Below, piece after piece: positions 1 through 6,248 of a DNA stretch of 8,860 nt (within the stretch, counting starts at the first letter, position 1; each line of letters opens with the position of its first letter). The position numbers and the translations under genes were made by a program. The notes under the pieces are model-generated. The model had not been told where the DNA came from. It made no database searches and saw only the letters and a program-made list of their open reading frames with translations. This stretch comes from Candidatus Saccharimonadota bacterium. GTDB taxonomy: Bacteria > Patescibacteriota > Saccharimonadia > Saccharimonadales > UBA4665. The stretch spans positions 1 to 8,860 of the forward strand of contig JARIHB010000117.1 of the NCBI GenBank assembly GCA_029288515.1, in the 5' to 3' direction.

Positions 1-805
1 GGTCGGGAGCATTTAAACTCTTTAGCTCTTCACCATGCTCTTCATACACCCGAGTCAGGGCGTTATATACGATATCTTGCGCCAGGTTCAGAATGTCTTC
101 GTGGCCCTCAATGAAACCCATTTCAACGTCCAGCATGGTCACTTCGGATACGTGGCGCGTCGTAGCGCTTAGTTCCGCACGGAAGGCAGGCGCAATTTCA
201 AAGACGCGTTCAAAAACACCAACCATGATCTGCTTATATAACTGCGGACTTTGCGCTAAGGTAGCCTCTTTCCCAAAATAGTCAGTTTTAAATACCTCGG
301 CGCCGCCTTCGGCATTGCCGGCAACCAGCTTCGGTGTATTAATCTCGGTGAAATCCTGGGTATGCAGGTACTCGCGAATATAGCGCTCCAGCTCCGAACG
401 GATCTTAAAAATTTTCGTTTCTTGCAAGTTGCGCAAACCAATAACGCGATTGTCGAATAGTGTATCGAGATTCTCTGGTTTGTGGCTAAGTGGCTTGTCG
501 ATTTCAACCGGCGGTTCATCAGTAACCGGCACCATAACAGTCACAGTGGCATCGTGCAGCTCAACGCCACCCGGCGCGCGCGGCTCTTCTATGGCCGTAC
601 CCCGCACTTCCAGCACAGTACCTATCTGCATACCGCGCAGCTTTTCTACTTCATCTTTATCTTTAATAACAACCTGCGTCAGGCCGCCGCGGTCGCGGAC
701 GTTAATGAATGTCACCCCGCCCAACAGGCGCTTTTTGTGAAGCCACCCCTGAATAACAATTGTTTCTCCAGTATGTGTTTTAAGGTCTTTGCTAAGAATG
801 CGCAT
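1..805 (-). CDS. aspS: Aspartyl-tRNA synthetase, archaeal/non-discriminating type (C-terminal part beyond window)
   Basis: Class II aminoacyl-tRNA synthetase that charges tRNA with aspartate in the cytoplasm. The first 268 residues are visible, out of a usual length near 430. An N-terminal OB-fold anticodon-binding domain spans about residues 1-100 (GWLHKKR, FINVRDRGG). The catalytic domain follows, with motif 1 around 132-160, the AEGGAEVF and AQSPQLYKQ signatures (165-188), and motif 2 with the ATP-binding FRAE (208-211) and TTRH (215-218). The AEGGAEVF...AQSPQLYKQ pattern and the lack of a GAD insertion suit the archaeal-type AspRS, which often also charges tRNA-Asn; non-discrimination is inferred. 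AsnRS is the main alternative. The ATG start at 803-805 is supported by AGGAG five bases upstream. Last gene of the minus-strand operon, 123 bases after the CBS-protein gene. Motif 3 lies outside the window. Confidence 0.9.
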   Translation of the reverse strand, partial: MRILSKDLKTHTGETIVIQGWLHKKRLLGGVTFINVRDRGGLTQVVIKDKDEVEKLRGMQIGTVLEVRGTAIEEPRAPGGVELHDATVTVMVPVTDEPPVEIDKPLSHKPENLDTLFDNRVIGLRNLQETKIFKIRSELERYIREYLHTQDFTEINTPKLVAGNAEGGAEVFKTDYFGKEATLAQSPQLYKQIMVGVFERVFEIAPAFRAELSATTRHVSEVTMLDVEMGFIEGHEDILNLAQDIVYNALTRVYEEHGEELKSLNAPD

Positions 806-842
806 ACAATCTCCTGTTAGTTGTGGTCAAAGGCTGGATTGG

Positions 843-892
843 GGGTCGTCTCTACACAGACCGCGCTCGCCCGTAGACGCGGCTGCCGACCC
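843..892 (-). other. Predicted three-way-junction RNA fold in the aspS leader
   Basis: The spacer between the CBS-protein gene and aspS contains a nested set of perfect inverted repeats. GGGTCG (843-848) pairs with CGACCC (887-892). Inside it sit TCT/AGA (849-851 with 858-860) and CCGCG/CGCGG (861-865 with 878-882). Three of the arms abut with no unpaired base, and only 883-886 is unpaired at the junction. No U-run follows on either strand, so it does not look like an intrinsic terminator. It also lacks the conserved T-box sequence. It may be a leader structure, an mRNA-processing site or chance folding in a GC-rich spacer. Confidence 0.35.
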
Positions 893-928
893 GGAGATTC
901 ATATTCACTTTGACCATCTTCATTGCTG

Positions 929-2023
929 TTATTCTACCACCTCTGTTGACTCAGGGGAAGACGGCTCGTCATCGCCCACCGGGATGGGCTCGGTGGCCAG
1001 ATTGGCCTCGTCAGGTGTACCGGCGGGGGCAGTACGGTGCTTGGGCTTATAGCTGGCAATCGTGCTGCGGTCTTCATATGCCACCGAATCATCGCCTGTC
1101 TCGCCAATCAACTCACCCAGCAATTGCTCAAGCGTTATAATCCCTATTGCTTCTTCAAACGAATTGATAACTACCACCATAAACTGACTCGTTTTCATAA
1201 AGGCCTGTAGTACGTTGCGGAGTGTAAAATCTTCGTGCACAAATGCTAATCGCGGCCGCACCAGATCACTTACCCGGCCGCCTTCCTTGGCCTGTACTGC
1301 GTCGCGCAAGTATAAGGTACCCACCACGTGCTCGAGGCTATCAGCATACACCAAAAAACTGTGCTGGCCGCTATCGTGCAGTTCTTTAAGCAGTACCGGG
1401 CCAATGTGATCATCCATACGTACCATGTGCACCTCGCTCATCGGCAGCGCAACGTCGGCAGCGTGACGCTCGTCGAAGCGCACCGCTCGTTCCAGGATAT
1501 CGAGCTCGTTATCGGTTATGCGATTATCCAGTTGTTCTTTTTGTTGACGTAGCAGTGCAAACAGATCTTCTTTTTCGTATATACCGGTGTGCGGCTCATG
1601 TGAACGGAAACGATTAACTTGCGCTGCAGCCGCCGCAAATGGCTGGTGAATATATCGCAGTATCCAGGTAAGTGCCGGGGCTGCCTGCACCGCTACTTTT
1701 GCGCTATGTACCGTGAGGCGAATAGATAGCAGCAGTATCATGGCTACAAGCGACACAGCAATCACCACGAAGGCAAAGGGAGCGGTCAGGCCCATTGTTA
1801 CAAATAGTATTCCAAACGAGAGCCCCAGCCCAAACAGCGTCCACAGCAGTACCCGCATACTTTCACCATAGGCTACGGGCCGGAATAGGGCAGCTGCCAG
1901 ATGGTCGCCACGCGCCGCCAATCGCTTGAGTTCTCTTGCAGGTATAGAACTATAAAACCGCTGAAGCGCCAGGCTTAACAGGCCGAATAAGAGCAGTAAA
2001 ATGCCGCAAAGTGTAAGTATCAT
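929..2023 (-). CDS. CNNM/HlyC-CorC-like membrane protein with paired CBS domains
   Basis: A 364-residue membrane protein. Hydrophobic segments lie at about 1-20, 58-80 and 82-102, followed by a charged juxtamembrane and helical region (103-190). Two CBS motifs follow, about 194-245 (PMSEVHMVRMDD...GTLYLRD) and 255-310 (DLVRPRLAFVHEDFTL...IGIITLEQLL). The tail (311-364) is acidic and disordered-looking. The order, DUF21-like membrane part then a CBS pair, matches the CNNM/HlyC/CorC family, linked to divalent cation (Mg) handling; CBS pairs in that family often bind adenine nucleotides. The membrane part is short and diverged and the C-terminal CorC_HlyC domain is missing, so transport activity cannot be assumed. 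The ATG at 2021-2023 starts 30 bases after the stop of the PKD gene with only a weak purine-rich ribosome site, consistent with operon reading. Confidence 0.75.
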   Translation of the reverse strand: MILTLCGILLLLFGLLSLALQRFYSSIPARELKRLAARGDHLAAALFRPVAYGESMRVLLWTLFGLGLSFGILFVTMGLTAPFAFVVIAVSLVAMILLLSIRLTVHSAKVAVQAAPALTWILRYIHQPFAAAAAQVNRFRSHEPHTGIYEKEDLFALLRQQKEQLDNRITDNELDILERAVRFDERHAADVALPMSEVHMVRMDDHIGPVLLKELHDSGQHSFLVYADSLEHVVGTLYLRDAVQAKEGGRVSDLVRPRLAFVHEDFTLRNVLQAFMKTSQFMVVVINSFEEAIGIITLEQLLGELIGETGDDSVAYEDRSTIASYKPKHRTAPAGTPDEANLATEPIPVGDDEPSSPESTEVVE

Positions 2024-2053
2024 GACTTCATCTTACGCTAACAACCGTAGCGA

Positions 2054-3403
2054 TTAAACCCTCCGCCGTTTATTACCATTACCGACCGGGCCATGATGAG
2101 CCATCTGCCGCCGACTAAAACGCAGATACATCTCTTTTTCGCCCAGCCAGTAGCTAAATGCCATAAGTACTACTGCGATATAGGCCGGCCACACCACCCA
2201 TAAATACCGTTGCACCATAGCCAACATTGAAATCACCGGCCCCGGTGTAGCGGTTGTCGCCGCAGTGCCATTCTGGCCCTTTACAATCGCAAACAGCTGC
2301 AGGACAGTCTGTACGCCACTGCCGTCCACAACGCTTACAAATACGGTATACGTTTGTTTTTCCGGAAAAGCATGCTTGATAGTAAATTGGCTGCCATCGG
2401 TACGGATTAATGTGGAATCACTCCCATCGCCCCAGTTGATCGTTACCTTATATGGCGCCTTGCCGCCTTCCAGGCTGAGATTCCAACTAAAGGCCTTACC
2501 AACTGTATGTGTCTGGTATTGGTAATCTATAAGAATAGCGGGCACAGTGGAGCGCTGCGGTATCAGCGATGGCAAATCACCCAGCACCACAATCTGGAAC
2601 GTCGGGAAGGTGAGCCTCACGCCCTCGGGCGTCCACGCCTCGACATCCACATGATGCGATCCGCCCGGCAGTGTTTTTGCCAGTGTACACGACCACCATC
2701 CGCTGCCATCAGCCTTTGTTTTGCAGGTTTGGACATCAGAGTGAAAAGTGATAATAACATCCGAAAATGGCGGTGCAAAACCGCTAACCGTCGGGCTAGT
2801 GCTTGTTTTGGGTGTATTCGATTGCGTTACAGTGTTGCGGTCAATGGCCGTAACGCTTAAGGTGAGCGGTATCTCCTGCTGGGCGGGAGCGGGGAGAGAA
2901 GCGGGCGTCTCCGGCACAGGGTCGCGGTAGATGGTAATCGGGCCAGAAGCCGGCCCTTCCTGATTGGTAACGTTATACACCTTGGCTTGCAACTGGTTGC
3001 TGCCATACACCAGGCTAACATGTATCTGGAATGCGCCAGTGCTGCAGGGGGCAGTACCGATAGTTTGCGATCCGCGGAACAGCACCACATAGGATGCTGG
3101 CGGACATGTGCCGCTGACGTCTGCTTCGGCACTGGTAGTATGTATCTGGTCGCTCGGCGCCGCAATAGTAGCCGGTCCTGAAGGCAGCGGCGCATCAAGG
3201 TGGGCAGCCACCGAATACGACGACGCCAATCCATGGATAGTGGAGCTGGCAATAATTACACCGGTGCACAGCAGCACCATGACAGTGAATGGATGCAGCA
3301 ACACCCGCTTGTGGAGTGGCCGTTGACGAGCCTGGACAGCCGCTGAAGTTTTAGCACGCCGGCTGGCGGGGTGTCTTTTATGTGATTGCTTTGTTGTTTT
3401 CAC
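2054..3403 (-). CDS. Membrane-anchored surface protein with Ig-like and PKD domains
   Basis: A 449-residue protein anchored at both ends. A very basic cytoplasmic N-terminus (1-37) precedes a membrane helix (about 38-60). A large external part follows, then a second helix (about 398-419) and a basic C-terminal tail ending KRRR, giving an N-in/C-in topology. The external part contains two Ig-like beta modules, about 85-160 and 180-275, and a PKD domain (about 290-375) with the typical NWGDGS at 323-328. Each Ig-like module has one close cysteine pair (C100/C120 and C227/C239), which could form disulfides. PKD and Ig folds mediate adhesion or protein contacts; no catalytic motif is visible, so the partner is unknown. 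The start is GTG at 3401-3403, because TAA lies in frame nine bases upstream; no clear ribosome site precedes it. First gene of the minus-strand operon, divergent from the DsbA-like gene. Confidence 0.8.
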   Translation of the reverse strand: MKTTKQSHKRHPASRRAKTSAAVQARQRPLHKRVLLHPFTVMVLLCTGVIIASSTIHGLASSYSVAAHLDAPLPSGPATIAAPSDQIHTTSAEADVSGTCPPASYVVLFRGSQTIGTAPCSTGAFQIHVSLVYGSNQLQAKVYNVTNQEGPASGPITIYRDPVPETPASLPAPAQQEIPLTLSVTAIDRNTVTQSNTPKTSTSPTVSGFAPPFSDVIITFHSDVQTCKTKADGSGWWSCTLAKTLPGGSHHVDVEAWTPEGVRLTFPTFQIVVLGDLPSLIPQRSTVPAILIDYQYQTHTVGKAFSWNLSLEGGKAPYKVTINWGDGSDSTLIRTDGSQFTIKHAFPEKQTYTVFVSVVDGSGVQTVLQLFAIVKGQNGTAATTATPGPVISMLAMVQRYLWVVWPAYIAVVLMAFSYWLGEKEMYLRFSRRQMAHHGPVGNGNKRRRV

Positions 3404-3430
3404 CAGTGTTTGTTAGTTGGCTATATATGT

Positions 3431-3436
3431 ATCGTA
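3431..3436 (-). promoter_or_regulatory. Candidate extended -10 of the PKD-CBS-aspS operon
   Basis: On the minus strand TACGAT is preceded by TG with one base between (TG-T-TACGAT), an extended -10 arrangement. It lies about 27 bases upstream of the GTG start at 3403. The -35 position reads only TTTTAA. A TATATA about ten bases closer to the gene is an alternative. Prediction by eye only. Confidence 0.3.
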
Positions 3437-3509
3437 ACATACGTTGACCTGGCTTAAAATAACCTGTTGGTTCGCTGAAGAAAAGGTAGGGCACTGTGGC
3501 GCCAGCGTG

Positions 3510-3515
3510 TATACT
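3510..3515 (+). promoter_or_regulatory. Candidate -10 (TATACT) giving a leaderless DsbA-like mRNA
   Basis: TATACT matches TATAAT at five of six bases and ends seven bases before the ATG at 3523. Initiation at the normal distance would put +1 at or next to the A of the start codon, so the mRNA would be leaderless. No ribosome site is seen upstream of that ATG. No recognisable -35 lies at 16-18 bases. Confidence 0.45.
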
Positions 3516-3522
3516 ACTAGCT

Positions 3523-4170
3523 ATGAGCAAAGCATTCTGGGCAATTATCGCCGTCGTATTGATCGTTTTTGGTGGGATTTTACTATTTAAAGACAACAAA
3601 GCAAACGCGCCAAGTGACAGCACATCGTCTTCCAACGTTCAGCCTACCAACCATACCGAAGGCAAGGGCTCAACTGGTGTCGTGCTCGTAGAGTACGGTG
3701 ACTACCAATGTCCGTTCTGCGGCCAGTATTACCCCATCGTCAAACAGGTGCAACAGAAGTACAATGACCAAATCACCTTTCAGTTCCGCAACCTGCCGCT
3801 GCTGCAAATCCACCAAAATGCCTTTGCCGGTGCCCGCGCCGCCGAGGCTGCCGCCCTGCAAAACAAGTTCTGGGAAATGCACGACAAGCTCTACGAAAAC
3901 CAGGAAACCTGGAGCGCCAGCAGTAACCCATTGTCCGTCTTCACTACCTACGCCGGTCAGCTCGGCCTGAATGTAGATACGTTTAAAAAAGACTTTGCCA
4001 GCAGCAAGGTCAACGACATCATCAACGCCGACATAAAAGAGTTCGGCAAGACCGGCCAGGAATTATCCACGCCGACCTTCTTCCTGGACGGCAAAAAAAT
4101 AAGCCCGAAGAGTGTTGACGAGTTCAGCAAGTATATCGACGACCGCATCGCCCAGAAGCAAAAATCGTAA
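3523..4170 (+). CDS. DsbA-like thiol-disulfide oxidoreductase, membrane-anchored
   Basis: A 215-residue thioredoxin-fold protein of the DsbA/Thioredoxin_4 group. It has one N-terminal membrane helix (about 5-22), a polar Ser/Asn/Thr-rich linker (24-52), then the catalytic domain on the outer face. The active site is C63-P-F-C66 within EYGDYQCPFC, followed by the helical insertion (FAGARAAEAAALQNKFWEMH). The cis-proline loop is STPTFFLDGKKI near 183-194. These features fit oxidative formation or isomerisation of disulfides in exported proteins. No DsbB or VKOR partner is in the window. ATG 3523 is preferred over the in-frame GTG at 3496, because it directly precedes the membrane helix and lies seven bases after a TATACT box. 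Transcribed divergently from the PKD-protein operon, whose product carries external cysteine pairs. It ends 13 bases before a strong hairpin. Confidence 0.9.
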   Translation: MSKAFWAIIAVVLIVFGGILLFKDNKANAPSDSTSSSNVQPTNHTEGKGSTGVVLVEYGDYQCPFCGQYYPIVKQVQQKYNDQITFQFRNLPLLQIHQNAFAGARAAEAAALQNKFWEMHDKLYENQETWSASSNPLSVFTTYAGQLGLNVDTFKKDFASSKVNDIINADIKEFGKTGQELSTPTFFLDGKKISPKSVDEFSKYIDDRIAQKQKS

Positions 4171-4183
4171 ACCGCGTACGTAT

Positions 4184-4214
4184 ACATACGCCGGAGATTC
4201 ACTCCGGCGTATGT
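4184..4214. terminator. Strong hairpin between convergent units, candidate bidirectional terminator
   Basis: A perfect 13-bp inverted repeat (4184-4196 with 4202-4214) around a five-base loop (ATTCA); the core arm is CATACGCCGGAG. It lies 13 bases after the stop of the DsbA-like gene (plus strand) and nine bases after the stop of the small ORF on the minus strand, the usual place of a shared terminator. No U-run follows on either strand, so it may instead stabilise 3' ends or work with a protein factor. Confidence 0.55.
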
Positions 4215-4223
4215 CGTCAGGAC

Positions 4224-4316
4224 TTAGTAAGTGAGGAATTCTCGCCAGCTCGGTTTCCGGACAACTACCGGCACCCTCGTCGCCCGCGACGGTACAACTT
4301 TTACTTTAACTGACAT
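4224..4316 (-). CDS. Possible 30-residue small protein, unknown
   Basis: A minus-strand ATG ORF of 30 residues plus TAA, beginning MSVKVKVV and ending KPSWREFLTY. The composition looks protein-like: basic, with hydrophobic valine runs and W, F and Y near the end. GGGGAG lies about ten bases upstream of the ATG, slightly far for a ribosome site. The same frame stays open upstream to a TAG near 4436, so a longer form from a TTG or other rare start is possible. A near-consensus promoter (4443-4471) and a hairpin (4184-4214) bracket it. I do not recognise a family. The transcript could equally be a non-coding RNA, or a remnant of a larger gene. Confidence 0.3.
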   Translation of the reverse strand: MSVKVKVVPSRATRVPVVVRKPSWREFLTY

Positions 4317-4442
4317 AGCAGCTATGCTCCCCAGCTGTAAGATTGCCAGCTCCTCGCTCAACTGGAAATAACTTATCTTACTGTTTTCATTTATATATTG
4401 TTTTTGTCTCTCACGGCTCTCGCACCCGCAGAAGTACTACCG

Positions 4443-4471
4443 ATGATAGCAACCTTGCTTATGCTTGTCAA
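4443..4471 (-). promoter_or_regulatory. Near-consensus sigma-70 type promoter for a short minus-strand unit
   Basis: On the minus strand the -35 is TTGACA (4466-4471), a perfect match. It is followed by a 17-base spacer and the -10 TATCAT (4443-4448), matching TATAAT at four of six. Initiation would fall near 4436, about 120 bases before the small ORF at 4316. It sits 24 bases beyond the stop of the zinc-ribbon gene, reading the same way, so the short unit has its own promoter. This is the best-matching promoter I found in the window. Confidence 0.55.
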
Positions 4472-4494
4472 CAGGCGAGCCGCCAATATGGCCG

Positions 4495-6018
4495 TTACTT
4501 CGCATATTCTTTAGATTGGTGACATTTGCTGCACGTGATACGCTTCACGGCCGTGAAATGCTGGATGTGGGCGTCCACCCCAGGCTTCTTGCACAGGGGG
4601 CAGGTGACGCACTTCATTATCTCTTCCTTCGTTGCCTTGTCTTTCTTGCCATCTTTTTTATCTTGGGATAGTGACATCTTGTTGTCATTATCGCCTTTTT
4701 TCTCTTTCATTTTGCTTTGCCTGATAGCTGTCAGGATATCGGCGGTGATATTGCCGGGACAGCCCCCGCCGCCAGTTACCTGCTGCTTGGCAACAGTATT
4801 GTTGTTGGCGTTGTCGGCAGCCAATACTTCATGTATTCGATAGCCTTCCTGAATCATAAACTGAATACGCTCCTCAGACCGCATCACTTCCGCCACTATT
4901 TGGCCGTCCATCTGGGTGATTACTTCAGCATTGCCATTGCTGATGGCCGACTTCAGCCAGAGCGTTTTAATCCGCACTTCCTCAATCTTTACAGCTAAGT
5001 TGCGTGACATGTACAGCTCGCCATCATCTAGCGTGTGCATATAGAGCAGCTGCCGCGTTTTTTCGCCCCATGAGTCATGGAAGCGGCGCACAAAATCCTT
5101 GATATATGCGGTAGCACGGCCCTGATGCAGGCTTTCGGCCATCTCTATATCAAATGCCAGCCACCGATCCGCGATACTTGACGCTTTCCGGTGAATCTCA
5201 TCCTGATCGGCGTGCAGTTTTTCGTAATGCGACTCTACCTTGGTGCGGGCTTCAGGGTCCGTGATGTAAGGAATGACTCCTCGTACGACGTCTTTTACAC
5301 CGCCTGGCAGTTGACCTACCGGCAGTTCGAGGTCGTAAAATGCTTTCATGACCGACAATGCTGAATCGGCATCGGCGACCGTTATAGATTTGCCAAATAC
5401 GTTATGCGGGTCGCGCAGCATCGTTACCCAGGCTTCAAGCGGGACATCCTTTAAAAGAATAGCGTCAATGACCATATCGGCAGGGTTGCCATATTCGTCA
5501 GTAGTGATACCGGTTATCCGAATAGCATCGTCGTCTGCCAAATGCTCGCTTTTTGCAGCCGCCTGCGGCGCATCGCGCTCGGACATACGCGGTGATATGA
5601 ATACGCGTATCTTGGAAGGTTCCAGGCTTACGGCGTTGTGTGTAGCCTCGGCTACTTCCACACCAACCCGTGCATGTGCCGCCGGATGGTAATGGTAGCG
5701 GTAACCGCTGCGCGCGACGTCAATTGATGTTTGGTCGTTAAACATGTAGACACCCTCGGCGATCTTGGGCAAGTGCACTCTGGAAATAGCGTGTGGAATA
5801 GCCATTTCTTTTGTTGCCGTCACATGGTTAATGTGTGCGGCATCAAGCGTTACATCGGCATAGGTGCCATCTGGCAACCGCCGCTCCAGCAGATAGTCCA
5901 CACCGCCCAACACCCGTTCGTCAATAGGAACCATCTCGGCCTGGGGCGTGATGTCTTCAAACACATACGCCGGCATTGTATCTGCAGCTGGATGTTCGGC
6001 GACCGTGGACGTGCCCAT
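4495..6018 (-). CDS. Unknown protein with C-terminal zinc ribbon, under a cobalamin-type riboswitch
   Basis: A 507-residue protein with no signal peptide or membrane helix, so probably cytoplasmic. I do not recognise the family. Residues about 20-230 are mixed alpha/beta with conserved-looking stretches (RYHYHPAAHARVGV, TTDEYGNPADMVIDAILL). Residues 250-400 are strongly helical and charged. A glycine-rich TGGGGCPGN lies at 415-423, followed by a lysine-rich linker (434-465). The C-terminal ribbon has C473-x2-C476 and C496-x2-C499, with an extra C470 and H484/H487 between; such ribbons bind zinc and often contact nucleic acid. It lacks class II ribonucleotide reductase barrel motifs, although a C-terminal cysteine cluster also occurs there. 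The ATG at 6016-6018 follows GAGGG by about seven bases; that site lies in a hairpin downstream of a B12-type aptamer. Lies downstream of the LexA-like gene, same strand. Confidence 0.75.
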   Translation of the reverse strand: MGTSTVAEHPAADTMPAYVFEDITPQAEMVPIDERVLGGVDYLLERRLPDGTYADVTLDAAHINHVTATKEMAIPHAISRVHLPKIAEGVYMFNDQTSIDVARSGYRYHYHPAAHARVGVEVAEATHNAVSLEPSKIRVFISPRMSERDAPQAAAKSEHLADDDAIRITGITTDEYGNPADMVIDAILLKDVPLEAWVTMLRDPHNVFGKSITVADADSALSVMKAFYDLELPVGQLPGGVKDVVRGVIPYITDPEARTKVESHYEKLHADQDEIHRKASSIADRWLAFDIEMAESLHQGRATAYIKDFVRRFHDSWGEKTRQLLYMHTLDDGELYMSRNLAVKIEEVRIKTLWLKSAISNGNAEVITQMDGQIVAEVMRSEERIQFMIQEGYRIHEVLAADNANNNTVAKQQVTGGGGCPGNITADILTAIRQSKMKEKKGDNDNKMSLSQDKKDGKKDKATKEEIMKCVTCPLCKKPGVDAHIQHFTAVKRITCSKCHQSKEYAK

Positions 6019-6024
6019 AAAATT

Positions 6025-6050
6025 ACCCTCTGTCCGGCAGGTCAGAGGGT
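6025..6050 (-). promoter_or_regulatory. RBS-sequestering hairpin (riboswitch expression platform)
   Basis: A perfect 8-bp inverted repeat: ACCCTCTG and CAGAGGGT in the mRNA, plus coordinates 6043-6050 and 6025-6032, with a ten-base loop. The 3' arm contains GAGGG, the only plausible ribosome site for the ATG six bases downstream. With the hairpin formed, translation should be blocked. The loop contains ACCTGC, an exact complement of GCAGGT in the aptamer's P4 arm (6152-6157). Confidence 0.65.
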
Positions 6051-6089
6051 CTCAAATACGGGCCACTGTTCCTGCACGGGAATGTTCGT

Positions 6090-6178
6090 GTTACTTGCTG
6101 TATCGGACTTATCCATACGGAATTACCGTTGCGGCACAGTGCAGGAGTTTCACCTGCTTCCAGCTTTTTGTTGTTAAC
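6090..6178 (-). promoter_or_regulatory. Cobalamin (B12) riboswitch aptamer
   Basis: Read on the minus strand, the leader follows the cobalamin riboswitch core in order. A GGAA-type J3/4 follows the P3 strand GCTG. P4 is GCAGG/CCTGC (6153-6157 with 6141-6145), closing the conserved TGAAACT loop. Next come CTGTGCCGCAACGGTAA, very close to the usual CTG-CCGCAACTGTAA core, a P6-like ACGG/CCGT hairpin, and the B12-box-like AAGTCCGATAC (6100-6110). The P3 closing strand CAGC is at 6097-6100. A weak outer P1, GTTA/TAAC (6175-6178 with 6090-6093), flanks it. The -10 box at 6186-6191 would start transcription at the first base of P1. Family identification is from memory of the consensus, without a covariance search. 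Confidence 0.8.
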
Positions 6179-6185
6179 TATCCAA

Positions 6186-6191
6186 ATAGTA
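6186..6191 (-). promoter_or_regulatory. Extended -10 promoter of the riboswitch transcript
   Basis: On the minus strand TG-A-TACTAT forms an extended -10. Seven bases separate it from 6178, where the predicted outer aptamer helix starts, so the riboswitch would occupy the 5' end of the mRNA. The -35 region is poor (CATACA at 17 bases). The box lies about 60 bases beyond the stop of the LexA-like gene, giving the zinc-ribbon gene its own promoter. Confidence 0.45.
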
Positions 6192-6248
6192 TCACGTTAA
6201 GCACTAGATGTATGGTGTGTTTTTACCAACGCACGCTACACATAATCG

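Noticed and set aside
2857..3252. 131-residue minus-strand open frame
   Set aside because: Another frame of the PKD-protein gene; Arg/Pro/Leu-rich as expected from a frame shadow.
4215..4494. tRNA, tmRNA, SRP RNA or RNase P RNA in the gap
   Set aside because: No T-loop sequence, CCA-ended acceptor pairing, SRP GGAAG core or RNase P core motif was seen on either strand.
5731..6177. 148-residue plus-strand open frame
   Set aside because: It lies antisense to the zinc-ribbon gene and the riboswitch leader, is cysteine-rich and irregular in composition, and has no ribosome site.
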